A stretch of DNA of 64,000 bases from Brachionus rotundiformis (taxonomy: Eukaryota > Rotifera > Eurotatoria > Ploima > Brachionidae). Made by a program: the position numbers and the translations under genes. Shown piece by piece: positions 46,103 to 58,200 of this stretch (the first letter of the stretch is position 1; every line of letters starts with the position of its first letter). The stretch is from NCBI GenBank assembly GCA_016802295.1, contig JAESIW010000122.1:248001-312000 (forward strand). Reading direction: 5' to 3'. Under the pieces are notes generated by a model that searched no databases, was not told the origin of the DNA, and saw nothing but the letters and a program-made list of their open reading frames with translations.

Positions 46103-48052
46103 ATGCAAAGTCTTAACGAAATGTTTATGAATAGCCCACGAAGCAGCGAGTCCACTTCGTCGCTTAACTTGAACCAGCAACTGATGCTCGAGCCAAACCA
46201 TCAGACAAACATGTTCAATTCGATGAGCACGGCCAACTCTGGCCACATGGCGTACGAAATAAACCATGCGAAGCAGCTGGCGGCCGACATTGGCAACCTG
46301 TTCTTCAACACGGACTACGCCGACCTCAGACTGGTAGTGGACGGCGTAGAGTTCAGCGCGCACAGGATTATTCTGGCCGCGCGCTCCGAATACTTCCGGG
46401 CGCTGCTCTTCTCCAGCGGAATGAGCGAGACAAACAGCAATTGTGTCCACATCAAGGAGGCCAAGCCGGACGCCTTCCGACTCCTGCTACAATACATCTA
46501 CAAAGGCAAGATAAATCTGAAAAACGAGAAAGAAGAGCTGCTAATCGATCTGCTAAGTCTTGTCCATCAGTACGGATTTGTCGAGCTGCAAAAGTCCATC
46601 TCGGACTATCTAGAGTCCATTCTTGACCTAAAAAACATTTGCTCCATATACGAAATTGGCTCGCTGTACCAGCTCGGCTCTCTGAGCCAAACGTGTCTCA
46701 GATTCATAGACAAACATTGCCTAGAGCTCATAAAACACGGCCATTTGCTTCAATTGTCCAGCGATAGCTTGGCCAATGTGATAGAACGTGACTCGTTCTG
46801 TGCGCCCGAAATAGACATATTCAACATTGTCAGAGAGTGGCACGAGATTCACAAATGCCAGCCAAAGCATGAGCTTATGGCCAAAGTGCGCTTGCCATTG
46901 ATGAATTTGGACGAGCTGTTGAACCAGGTGCGTTTGTCCAAGCTGATCGAATCGGATGTTATACTCGATGCCATAAAGCTTAAGCACGAGTCGAACGAGA
47001 CCGTGCTGAACTATAGGGGCGTGTTGTACGCGAACGAGAACGTGGCCACGTCGAAACACCAGGCCGTGGTGCTCAGAGGCGAGTTCAAGTCGGCGCTGCT
47101 CGACGGCGACGTGCTCAACTACGATTTCGACCGCGGGTTCACCTATCATCCAATAGACGACTCGATGTCGGCCTCGTCGTCGCCCAACGTGTCCTCGTCC
47201 TCGTCTAGCCAAAACTGCATTGTGGTCAAGCTCGGCAACTCGACCATTTTCAATCATGTGCGCCTCTTGCTCTGGGACAAGGACACCAGGTCCTATTCGT
47301 ACTACATAGAGGTGTCCATGAACGAAAAGGACTGGATCAGAGTCGTAGACTACTCGGACTATTTGTGCAGGTCGTGGCAAAATTTGTTCTTTAAGCCAGT
47401 GGTGGCCAGGTATGTTAAAATAGTCGGCGTGCGCAACACAGCCAATAGGATATTTCATCTGGTCTCCATGGAGATCAGATACACGACGCAGAAGTACGAC
47501 ATTTTGAACGAGTTGTTGGTGCCGTGCCAGAATGTGGCGAGCATAGGCCAGTCGGCGTTTGTGCTCGAGGGAGTGAGCCGGACCAAGAACGCGCTCATAA
47601 ATGGCGACTACAAAAATTACGACTGGGACACGGGCTACACGTGCCATCAGCTCGGCAGCGGCTGCATTCTGATACAGCTGGCGCAGCCGTTCGTAGTCGG
47701 CTCGATGCGGCTCTTGCTATGGGACTGCGACAAACGCTCGTACAGCTATTGCATAGAGACTTCGCTGGACCAGTGCAGCTGGAGCATGGTTGCCGACAAG
47801 CGGAACGAGGCGTGCCGCTCGTGGCAAATAATTGTCTTTCCGCAGCGACCGGTCTCCTTTGTGCGCATCACTGGCACTCACAACACTGCCAACGAGGTAT
47901 TTCATTGCGTGCACTTCGAGAGCCCGTGCGATCCAGACATACTCAACAGATACTTGGAAAACCATGCCCAATTGGCGAGCAAATATTCCAATATTAGTCC
48001 ATTGGACATGAACAATGAACATCTTGACCAAATTATACATAATGTAAATTGA
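46103..48052 (+). CDS. BTBD9: BTB/POZ domain-containing protein 9
   Basis: 649 residues from ATG 46103. The open frame extends 14 codons further upstream but has no ATG there. Domains in order: BTB (about residues 60-170, YADLRLVVDGVEFSAHRIILAARSEYFRALL), BACK (about 180-290, with LPLMNLDELLNQVR), then two discoidin-like F5/8C modules. The first contains LKSALLDGD-like FKSALLDGDVLNYDFDRGF and YSYYIEVSMNEKDW. The second contains YDWDTGYTCHQLGSG and TGTHNTANEVFHCVHFE. The second module matches human BTBD9 almost word for word. BTBD9 is a putative cullin-3 adaptor acting in neurons (iron, sleep/restless legs studies). There is no intron, and GC content is much higher than in the surroundings. 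Confidence 0.97.
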   Translation: MQSLNEMFMNSPRSSESTSSLNLNQQLMLEPNHQTNMFNSMSTANSGHMAYEINHAKQLAADIGNLFFNTDYADLRLVVDGVEFSAHRIILAARSEYFRALLFSSGMSETNSNCVHIKEAKPDAFRLLLQYIYKGKINLKNEKEELLIDLLSLVHQYGFVELQKSISDYLESILDLKNICSIYEIGSLYQLGSLSQTCLRFIDKHCLELIKHGHLLQLSSDSLANVIERDSFCAPEIDIFNIVREWHEIHKCQPKHELMAKVRLPLMNLDELLNQVRLSKLIESDVILDAIKLKHESNETVLNYRGVLYANENVATSKHQAVVLRGEFKSALLDGDVLNYDFDRGFTYHPIDDSMSASSSPNVSSSSSSQNCIVVKLGNSTIFNHVRLLLWDKDTRSYSYYIEVSMNEKDWIRVVDYSDYLCRSWQNLFFKPVVARYVKIVGVRNTANRIFHLVSMEIRYTTQKYDILNELLVPCQNVASIGQSAFVLEGVSRTKNALINGDYKNYDWDTGYTCHQLGSGCILIQLAQPFVVGSMRLLLWDCDKRSYSYCIETSLDQCSWSMVADKRNEACRSWQIIVFPQRPVSFVRITGTHNTANEVFHCVHFESPCDPDILNRYLENHAQLASKYSNISPLDMNNEHLDQIIHNVN

Positions 48053-48054
48053 GT

Positions 48055-48935
48055 TTAAAGCTTAATCGGCCAGACTAGACCTTCTAATTAATTACCTAAT
48101 TAATTACTTCTAATTAATTTTTGAATGTATATATATTTTAAAAGTGAGAAAAAATATATTTTTTATTATTATTTTTTTATTAATAACAAACAAAAAATTT
48201 TAAAAAAACAAGCAAATTTATTAATAAAATTAATTAAGATAATTTTTTGTTTGATTTGATTCAATTGTCTTTTTTTTTTTCAATATATTGTGTGTATTGT
48301 TTATTAATAAGCGTTTTTAAAATAAAAATTAAAAATAAAAAGTTATTTTTATGAACTAGTTTATTGTTAGATTAAAGTTAAGTTTAATTAGGGCCGATTT
48401 AAAGCAAAGTCATGTTTGACTTTTGACCAACTTTGTCCAAAGATCCACTGTGAGTCGCCCCGGTCATAAGTATATTAGCTCACGTGTGTTACTTGACACG
48501 TGGATCAAAAGTAGTTGTGCCTTATTATAATGATAATAGTTAATATTCTACGGTCAATTTAGTTTAACTAAATTAACAAAGCAGACTTTAGTAGTTCATT
48601 TCTATCGATGTGTTCGATTTGGTTGATCTGTATATACCGACATTATCTAGTCTGATTGAATTTGTTTTTGATCTAACAAAATTGGATTAGAAAATGAAAT
48701 AGGGCTCATAAATGCTCTGGTAAGAAGTTGAAGGATGCGATGTGATCTAATTAAACAATATTACATTACCATTATATTTTTTTTTATATTTCAAGGTTAA
48801 TCAACAGGCTAGTGCCCATGTCATAAAGACCGATTAACACTCCATTTATTTAAATAAAATAAATTTTACTAATTAAAAATAAATTGTTCAAATAATCATT
48901 TAAAAAAGTAAAACATTGAAATGTTTAAATTAAAT
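48055..48935. other. AT-rich intergenic region
   Basis: No gene is recognised. Two CACGTG motifs 16 bp apart occur at about 48481-48502. Confidence 0.5.
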
Positions 48936-48937
48936 TT

Positions 48938-49202
48938 TTTGAATTTTTTTTTTAACCTTGTTCACTCCTTGTGGAGCATAGGGGGAGCTCATCTTCTTCC
49001 TAAGTACCTTTTGAGCGTAGGCTCCGATCTGACACAGAGGTGACTGCATCGAGTTGATCATCTATGCCGTAATTATAAAAATCCCCAGTCGAAAACTGGT
49101 CGCCCCGTACTACATTCATAAGATTCTCTCCTCTTGCGGGGATCAAACCTTCGACCCTCTGCTTGAATGACTAACACGCAAACCTCTCGGCTATACGGGC
49201 TA
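48938..49202 (-). mobile_element. tRNA-derived SINE
   Basis: On the minus strand, a tRNA-like head begins at about 49202 (agcccgtatagccgagaggt). It has an A-box-like tagccgagagg and a B-box-like ggtttgatcccc about 35 bp further on. A ~190-bp unrelated body follows, ending gagtgaacaagg, then an A-rich tail (plus-strand T-run at about 48938-48952). Head, body and A-tail are the layout of a SINE transcribed by RNA polymerase III and mobilised by a LINE. The parent tRNA is not identified. The spacing between boxes suggests a tRNA with a standard or long variable arm, possibly Leu or Ser. Confidence 0.75.
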
Positions 49203-49204
49203 AT

Positions 49205-50655
49205 ATATCTAATATTTACACAGTGTTAAATAGTAACGACTTGCTAAGCGCATGAGGTCATAGGATTGTACTGTGCAACTATAGATATTTACGATACATA
49301 GAGTCGGTGTTGTAGTTATTGAGAGAACTACAGCAATAACATAATTAAGATACAAAAAAGTTGAGCTTTAAATATGCGAGTAACCAAGCGTTAATTTATT
49401 TACTGTACGTGTACTGTATCTTCCTTATACGTCAAGAATTTTTTCGAAAAAGTCCGTTATTCACTGTACGCGCATTCACCTTTGCTTAATCAGCTCGTCA
49501 GGCGACCGCTCGTTCCTCGCTAATCAATATAATTTAAACATTCCAAAATTCTCCTTTCCAAAATACATAACCAAATGCCTAGTTGTTCTAGTTTATTTGT
49601 TTGTACAGGAAACCAAATTATAGATAGATTTCTTAATCAATTTAATTAAACCATTTTTATTATCATGACATGCTTGATTAAAGATTGTTAGATTTTTATT
49701 TTTTAATTATGATATTTTGATTGAATGCTAGAAAAATTAATGTGAAAATACGTGGTTTTTGGCTGATTCTTCATGGTTAAATTGGGATTCACTCTATTAG
49801 TTTTTCTATGAAAAGGCATTCTATTGAGTTCTGGTAATACTGCTTTCTTACAAAACCAATCAATGTCAATTTCAATTATTTAATTAAGAAAATATTTAAG
49901 TTGATAAAAATTAGATATTCAATGCTGATTATTTTTTGATGTTTTTTTTTTAAATTGATTTTTGACTTTTTACTTTAAATAAAATTATTTAGAAACAATT
50001 AGTATTTCTAATTAATCTGAAGCCTTATTTTATTATATTAATTATCTCAAAATAAAGTATATTTATAAATTAAATCCTTATCCAATTTGCAACCTACTCT
50101 GGATAAAAATGACGCATACTATAAATAATGTACCAACTGCTAGATCTTGTTAGTGCTATGATAATTTGATAATTAATTTCGTAGCTTGATATAATAATTA
50201 AGCTAGAGAAAAACTTGCTCAATATATTTATTAGTTTATTTTAAGTATCTAAAAGTTATCTTTTTAAATTTTTGAATTGATTTTAAGACTAAATTACAAG
50301 TCTATCTCACTTGATTAACCATTTATTATTTTGGAAAATAATGGAAGCCAAAATGTGAACATTTTTAAAAGAATAAAAAGCAAAAAGTTTTACGCTGTTG
50401 ATTCATATAACAAACATCTCTAACACTTAATTGCTTAACATAATTACTCTTAATTACTCTCAAATTTAATTAACTCAAAGTAAAAAGAAATTTGACAAAA
50501 AAATTACTTCATAAAAGTGTTAGTTTGAAGGGAAAAAAATCACTTCCTTTTAAATAAAAAAATTTACCAAACATCAATTAAAATTGAACAATGATTTAAA
50601 AATTTATTTTTAATAAATAAAAAAATTAAGAAAAAATAAAATAAAATAACATAAA
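49205..50655. other. intergenic region
   Basis: No gene found. About 49205-49560 is GC-richer and more complex than typical spacer but gives no open frame or RNA fold I can defend. The rest is AT-rich. Confidence 0.45.
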
Positions 50656-50658
50656 AAA

Positions 50659-51366
50659 CTATTTCTTTTTCTTCTTTTTTCCTTTTTTCTTTCCTTTTTT
50701 CTTGTCCGGACTAAGATTGGTCATCATGTCCACAAACTCTTCGTACCTTATTTGTCCATTGCCCTCCACATCGGCTAGCTTGATCATTTCATCTATTTCC
50801 TCATCGGTCAAACAGTCGCCCAGCTTTGACAAAAAGTCCCTCAGGTCAGCGGACATGATGTACTTTTGCTTGTTGCGGTCGAGCACCTCGAAAGCTTTCT
50901 TGACCTCGTCAGCAATTTCGCTCGGGTCGCGGACATACAAGCCGAGCGCCAACAAGTACTTGAAGAAGTCTATTTTCTCGACCTCCTCGGCCTCTTCCAT
51001 GTTGGCCTTGGAGGCCTTTGGGTCCGGCTTTTTGTCACTTTTTTTCGGCTCGCTCTTCTTCTCGTCAGGCTTTTTCGGGTTCACCGTTTCCAGCAATTTG
51101 GCAATCTCTTCCTCAGTGGGCAACTGCTGCAGCATGCGCAGCACCGAGCCAAGCTGCGACACCGGAAACTGGTTGGCGCCCTCGGTGTCCACCGCCCGGT
51201 ACAGCTTCTCGAACTCCTCCAAGTCCTCGGCGCTTATCCTACCGTCGAACAGTTTGCACAGTCCGGCCATCTGCTCCTTCTTCAGACCCTTCAGGTACTC
51301 TATCTGCCCCAACGAGGCCTCCAAAGTCTCTTTGTTCAGTTTGACTACTGCCGATCTGTCGCTCAT
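50659..51366 (-). CDS. calmodulin-like EF-hand protein with poly-lysine tail
   Basis: A single 235-residue frame. Helical EF-hand lobes are visible: EFEKLYRAVDTEGANQFPVSQLGSVLRML with PTEEEIAKLL (degenerate EF1), a Lys/Pro/Asp/Ser-rich linker (about residues 95-130), AFEVLDRNKQKYIMSADLRDFL (degenerate EF3), and the only near-canonical loop, ADVEGNGQIRYEEFVDMM (EF4). The C-terminus is a run of Lys and Gly (KKKGKKKGKKKKKK), probably for binding acidic partners or membranes. The calmodulin/troponin C pattern PTEEEI...GxIRYEEFV is clear, but the insert and tail are unusual. Codon use is GC-rich and unlike the AT-rich neighbours. Confidence 0.8.
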   Translation of the reverse strand: MSDRSAVVKLNKETLEASLGQIEYLKGLKKEQMAGLCKLFDGRISAEDLEEFEKLYRAVDTEGANQFPVSQLGSVLRMLQQLPTEEEIAKLLETVNPKKPDEKKSEPKKSDKKPDPKASKANMEEAEEVEKIDFFKYLLALGLYVRDPSEIADEVKKAFEVLDRNKQKYIMSADLRDFLSKLGDCLTDEEIDEMIKLADVEGNGQIRYEEFVDMMTNLSPDKKKGKKKGKKKKKK

Positions 51367-51369
51367 TTG

Positions 51370-52230
51370 AAAATAATAATTCTAAATGAGTGCCACAAAA
51401 TATTGGTATACAAATATACATATTTTGGTTGCCTGGCAACCAGTTTATCAACAATTGCTCAATTTATCTGCCGCTAGATCAATCAATCTGGCCAATGGTG
51501 CCCCCAAGAGCCCAATTTATCATAATTAAATCAAATATTCAGAATTTATTAAGCCAAATATATATTATTTTAGAATAAATAGCATCCATATAAACTCAAA
51601 TCAGGCTTGCACACAGCATGATTAGTTTTTGTTTATTTTTTAAGTTTGTTTGCTTTCTAGCTGGCACTTGTCAACTAGTGTCTTTTGGTAATTGAAGTTT
51701 AGAAACAGATAACTTTATTTAATTAGTAATAAAAGCATTTAAGTTGTTTGTTTTCTAATTTGTTTTATGTGATAAAAAAAATGGTTAGAGTGTCTGGCAA
51801 ATTGGCTGAAAAGCACGAATCTCGAGCTAATGGCTAAATCTCTCAGTGTCGAATAAAAGCAGCACTGAGAGTTATTTATTGTTAATAAAAAAAATATATA
51901 TAAAGAGAGAGAAGAGAATAAATTAGATTAGTTCTAGGTAAGATGAGACACGAACAAATTGGAAGAGCGGGCAAACAAGAGGGAGAAAAATTGATTTTTT
52001 TGCCATTATTTAAAACAAAAAATGAGAATTTTTTATTTTGGAATTTTGTTTTTTTTTTTTTTATTGTCAAATTATCAAATTTCAAGTTAAAAATAAATGC
52101 TAATTTTCACTCAAAAGTTCCAAATATTTTTCCTTGTTCACTCAAGTCCCAAATTGGTTGTGTTTAGATTTTTTTCTTTTAAGTATTCATAGATAGAGAA
52201 TTATAGATGCGGTTGTAGATGCAATGCTAG
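51370..52230. other. intergenic region before DGK
   Basis: No exon for a PH domain or other 5' part of DGK is recognised. Long T-runs are present near 52050. Confidence 0.5.
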
Positions 52231-52234
52231 CAGC

Positions 52235-55200
52235 ATGGACGATTGGATCCAAGCATTGACAAACGCGAGCAGAAGCGAGCTGTATCCGGTAAGTGATTTG
52301 ATGCGTGCTCCAGTCTGGCTAATAGTGATACATTTTTAGACCAAGTCCCTGAACGGGGCCCACAGCTGGTACATTTGTTCACATGCCAGGCCTACTTTTT
52401 GCAATGTGTGCGCCGAGGCGCTCACCGGCGTGACCAGTCACGGTCTCTCCTGTCAAAGTAAACTTTCTCACATGCATGTACATATTGGTCACTCAAGTGA
52501 TGTTATTTTTTAAGTCTGCAAGTTTAAAGCGCACAAGCGTTGCGTGTCCAAAGTGGCCAATAGTTGCAAATGGACCACGCTGGCCTCCATAGACGGCACG
52601 CAGCTGATCGAAAGCGAGGAGCGCAAGCTCAGCATGCCCCATCAATGGATCGAGGGAAATCTGCCTGTGAATGTCAAATGCTCGCACTGTGACAAAGCAT
52701 GTGGCTCGGTGCTGCACATGCAGGACTATCGGTGTCTGTGGTGCAAGGCCTATGTAACTACTTGTTGATTATCTATGTTCATTGGGCTTTATCTAACTAA
52801 TTTAAAGGTGCATACACATTGTAGGAATAGCTACGTGAAGACATGCGACTTGGGCGCCTACCGGGTGTCCATTCTGCCCCCAACTCACATCGATTCAGTT
52901 ACGTCAACCGGCTTCATCCAGGCGTCCAAGGCGCCTAATTCCAGTCCTCTGGTTGTTTTCATCAATTCCAAGTCTGGCGACAATCAGGGCGTTAAATTTC
53001 TGCGCCGCTTCAAGCAACTGCTTAATCCATTTCAAGTATTCGATCTGATTAATGGAGGACCCACTGTTGGGTATGCATTTTGATCTAATATTAATCCACA
53101 AATTATTTCCTTCTTCTCCTAATAAATATTTAATCAGCTGAATCTATAAATAGATAACTGAGATTTGTTTCATTTTTAATATTTGTCTTTAACTTATTTT
53201 CCAAGTAAAGGGACCATAATCGGTCAATATTTGCAAACTTGGTCCAACTTTGCCATCTAGCAGCCCAGCTAGCCATCATTTTAGACCAAGCACGAGCACA
53301 TCTAACTTAACATTTTCTCAGCTATTTAAAGTTTCATTATTTGCCGTTGGAATGGCTGTCGGGGGTCCATTTATCTCTTGCTGGGCGAAATACTAATGAC
53401 AGTATTAGATCAGGCCTAAAATTAATCAAATTTAAAAATTAATTATTCAATCTTATTAGTCAAATTAAATCAAGGCATTTAAATAAACTGATTTATTTAT
53501 TTAGACTTTATATAATCAAAAATGGTTATCACATATTTATCACTGTTAAAAAATAAATAATCTTTTAAATAATTCTAATCATAAAAAATTAATAAATTTT
53601 ATTTTAATTAAAAATTTCTAAATTATAGTAATCAAGTTAATTTTCAAATATTTTTAAGTTTAAAACTTTTTGAGAAATTTGATTGTTTTCGTGTACTTGT
53701 TTGCGGGGGCGACGGAAGTGTCGGATGGGTGTTGAAGGAAATCGATAATTTAAACCTGCATAAACAGGTAAGTTAATTTTTTAATTAATTTTCTCGTTTT
53801 ATGTCATCTTATTGACAAATTAGAAAATTCAATTAACTAAAATCGAGACTTAAGGGCACGCTATTAGCTTAATAATTTTATGCATTATTTAGCAATAGAT
53901 AAAAATTAATTAAAAATATTTTTATATTCTGATTAAAAGAATCAAATATCAGCAAATAAAACTATTCGTGTTTTTCTCTAATTATTATTGATTGAACAAT
54001 TAAATTAAATATCTAATAATAAAACACGTTTTTAATGAAATATTTAATTAATTAAAAAACTTGATTGTTTGTTAGGCATGTCATGATTAAAATTCAATTT
54101 CTTAAAATCTTTGATATCATTTATTTAAATAAACAATTAAAAAAATAATATTTCATTTCATGATAATTGAATTAAAAATAAAACTTAAAAGTGTCTATTT
54201 TAATAAATTTTAATTAATTGACAAAATTCAATTTTATCTAAAAATATAAATAAATTAATCCTAAAATAATCAAATTGATAATTAATTGAGTGTTTTTTTG
54301 AAGTGCCAAATCGGAGTGTTGCCACTGGGTACGGGGAACGATTTGGCGCGGGTGCTCGGCTGGGGCTCAGCTCTAGACGACGATAACCAACTGCCTAAAC
54401 TGTTGGAATCGTTCGAGCGAGCAACGACCAAAATGCTGGACAGATGGAGCATAATGACATACACATTCGATACCAACCACAAATCCACAACTAATCTTTG
54501 CCCAAGCGAAATTCAGACCAGCCAAGACAATCTGAAAAAGCTCGAAAGCCTCCTGCTTTCGAACATAAACGACCTTTTGGTAAACGACTCAGTACAACAA
54601 GTGATCGACTCTACACACAGCTTGAGCAATAACCTAATGACATTGGAATACAATTTCCAAAATGGTGTCTATTTTAGTCACAACTTAATACATAATCCAA
54701 AATTGGAAACACTATACACCTTTGTTAAGGAGCAATTGAGCCATTTTGACAAAAAGTTGAACGAGTTTTTTATTTTGCTTAAAGGTGAGCTTAACATGGT
54801 GCAGAAAAAAGATGATGGATCAACAGAGACAAGTAGTGCCAATAGCGAGGAGTGCGATTCGGATGAAGCCGAATTTAGCTCTGGTCAAAAGTTAAAGCTA
54901 ATCGAAACACTGTTTAGGACCGAGCGTATGGAACTTAGAGCCCGTTCCAACAGTCTGTACAGAAAACACAGCCTTTCTAAAATATCCAAGCGGTTCAAAA
55001 ATCGCCAAAAGATAGTTGTCAAGTCAAATGGTGTTAAAAAAATGCTTAAGCAAATAATTCAGCTAATAGATTTATTAATTTTGTTCGATTCCATCGAGAA
55101 TAGCTCAGATGATGGTAGTCTTAACATTGGCAATCTAAATGAGAAAATAAATGAACTCCTGCTATCAAAATGTGGCACAATGTCATCTGTGGACAGTATG

Positions 55201-58200
55201 TCCAAGAGCCGATCCAACTTGACCATCAATAGAAATAGTTTGTTCAAGTATGATAGCGCGTGTCCGCTGGCCAGCGAGGAGCAGTCTTGCATGTCCAGTC
55301 CGAATGCAAGCAAACTTTCGCGCAGCATGGACTCGCTATGCAAAAACTTGGACTCATTGCCGAGATCCAGCAATAACACTTGTTCGCACCATGTTTCCAT
55401 ACGAATATCTTCACCTTCCAATGAACCATCGTTGAAATCATTTAATGAAAATGATAAACTATTATCACAAGAAATGCTGCCTGATATAGTTGTTGATGAC
55501 ATGTTTGACAACAGTGGCTTTAGAAGCTCGTTTTACAATTCCAAATCGGTGCCAGGTCTAAATGTATTGACCGACATGAGAGAGCATAGCTTGTCCCAAC
55601 AATATTTGTATCCAATGTCTTCGTCGTGTCTCACCAATGGTCTCAATTCTTCCTCATACATCGCATCGTCTAGCACATGCTTGTCGGTCAGTCCTGGCGG
55701 GCTCAGCAGCTCCGGCACTTATCTCAACACAACGCCTGTTCCATCGCCTAGGATATCAAAAAAATACTTCAGGGGTAAATCATTTCAGATATTAATTAGA
55801 AAAATAAAATATTATTTTAAAAAGCAAATTAATTTATTTAATTAAAAATATTTATTTAATTAATTATTTTCACATTAAGTTTCAGTTTAAAATTAATTTA
55901 ATAAATTAATAATAATAATAATAATAAATCTAAAATTAATAATTTAATTGAGAGATTAAGAAATTATTTTTTGTTCAAGTTAAGATATCATATAAGAAGA
56001 GTATGATGGTTCTGACCTGTAGGTGGTATTATCTATCATATTAATTGGTAGATAAATTTTAATATTGCAATTACAATTAATCAATAGAACAATTAAAAAT
56101 TAAAATCAAAATAATAATTAAAACATTAACCAAGTTTATTTTTTTATTTTTATTTTATTTGCTGGTCGAAAAGAATGACTGTGATCCATTCTAAGAGCAA
56201 CCTCGAACTATTTAATAATAATAATAATATTTTTATTAAAATTTTTTTAATTAATATTTTAAATGTTTATTTTTGTAAAGCTTCAAACAAAAACTATCTT
56301 AAACCACCGGGTCTCATGTCAGCTCTATCTCTCAACTCGCTTAAGCATCGCTCTCGGTCCAAGTCATCGGACAAAAGCTCAAGTCCAACATCACCATCAA
56401 GTCCCAAATTTTCATTCAAATTTTCAAACGGTATTAGTTAATTAATTTAATTAGTAGAATAATTTCTGATTTTTATTTAAGATTGTGCACTAGGCTTTAT
56501 TGAACAGGCCTTACTTTTTAACGCAAATACACTGTGTGCTCCAATCGCACCACCAGTTGTCCAAGAACCATTTTTGTATTAATTACTAAAAATTAACAAA
56601 TAATAAAAACTATTTTCTCATTATCTTTTCTTATTAAGAGACTTGTTTTCGGAAAGGACTGTGATGAACAATTACTTTGGTATTGGCATTGATGCCAAAC
56701 TGTGCTTGGACTTTCACATGACTAGGGAAGAACATCCCGAGAAATGCAAGAGCAGGATTCGTAATCACATGCTTTACAGCTTACTGGGCAGTAAGGAACT
56801 GCTTCAGCGCACCTACAAAAACTTGGAACAAAAAGTCAGACTTGAATGCGATGGAATAAAAATTCCTCTCAAAAATGTCCAAGGAATTGTTGTATTGAAC
56901 ATACCAAGCTATACAGGGGGGGTCAACTTCTGGGGTGCAAATTCAAGAGACGAAAATGTGTTCATATCACCTTCGTTTGATGACAAAATACTGGAAGTGG
57001 TGTCAATTAGTGGCGCAATACAAATGGCACTTTCGCGTGTAGTCAGCCTTAAAAGCAACCGCATAGCGCAGTGTAGAAGCGTGCGGATCCAAATATTGGG
57101 CAAAGAGGGCGTTCCTGTTCAGGTAGATGGTGAAGCATGGATTCAACCGCCTGGCTACATTCAAATAATTCACAAAAACCGAGCTCAAATGCTCACAAGG
57201 AACAAAATTTTCGAGCATATGCTCAAAACATGGACAGAAAGACAGAAAACTGATCCCCAAATGGGCACAGATATGGCCAAAGATGAGTTTACATCATTGC
57301 AACGAATAGTCGATGATGCTAGTTGCTTAATTAAGAGAATTAAGACAGCCTCGCTAAGAAATTTGTTCATTGAGGAAGATTTGAATGGCTACGCGGTACA
57401 GGCAGGAAGTAATCTGGACGCCATATGCGTCAATGGTAAAATTGATGAAAAATCAACCAGACAACAGATTACAGATTTTTTAAACTCGATCAGAACTTTG
57501 ATGGTCGAGTCAAACATTTTTATAGGCGAAAAAGCTCTAAAAAATGTAATTTTTTTTTATTATCAAAAAATAAAATTCATTAATTAATTAATCATTAATT
57601 AATTAATTAATTAATTAATCAAGGGTATTGAAGCCGATTGTGTGGAAAAAATTCAAATTGGTTTAAATGATCTCAAAATAGATTTAAAAAAATTAAATGA
57701 TTGTCATGGAATATACCAATTTCCTTTGGACGAAGTATGTTTTTGTAAATGGTTTAGAAAAAAGAAAATTTTTATTGTTATTTAATTTCTTCTCTTGAGA
57801 TATACTTCTGAGTAATTAAGAAAAGAAAATTAAAATTTATCTAGCACAGATCACTTAAAATGGTATCACGATATTTCCTAATTAAGTCACATTGTCACGT
57901 AATCTTCAAGTACAATAGACTAATCAAACTACCAAGTCCTCACGGAATTTCTCAACTAGTCTAATCTTTTCTCAAAATAAAAAAAAAAGAATAAATACAA
58001 AATTTAATAACATAGAGTTTATAGTTGTTTATTTGGTGGAATAGATAAATCATAATGATAAATATCATGCAAATTATAGATAAAGATATTGAATTTTTTT
58101 TTAATTTAACAAATTGGCCCATTTACATTTAAATATTGATTTATTCAAAGATAAAATAGACAATTATGCTTTTTTATTTATTTTTTTAAAATTTTAAAAT

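Noticed and set aside
46721..47647. A 308-codon open frame on the minus strand
   Set aside because: It lies entirely within BTBD9 on the opposite strand and is due to the gene's GC-rich codon use.
50702..51477. Open frames on the plus strand (222 and 203 codons)
   Set aside because: They are antisense shadows of the EF-hand gene, with Leu/Ser-rich composition that mirrors its Lys/Glu-rich codons.
52493..52717. Minus-strand frame in the DGK C1 region
   Set aside because: Antisense of conserved C1-coding exons.
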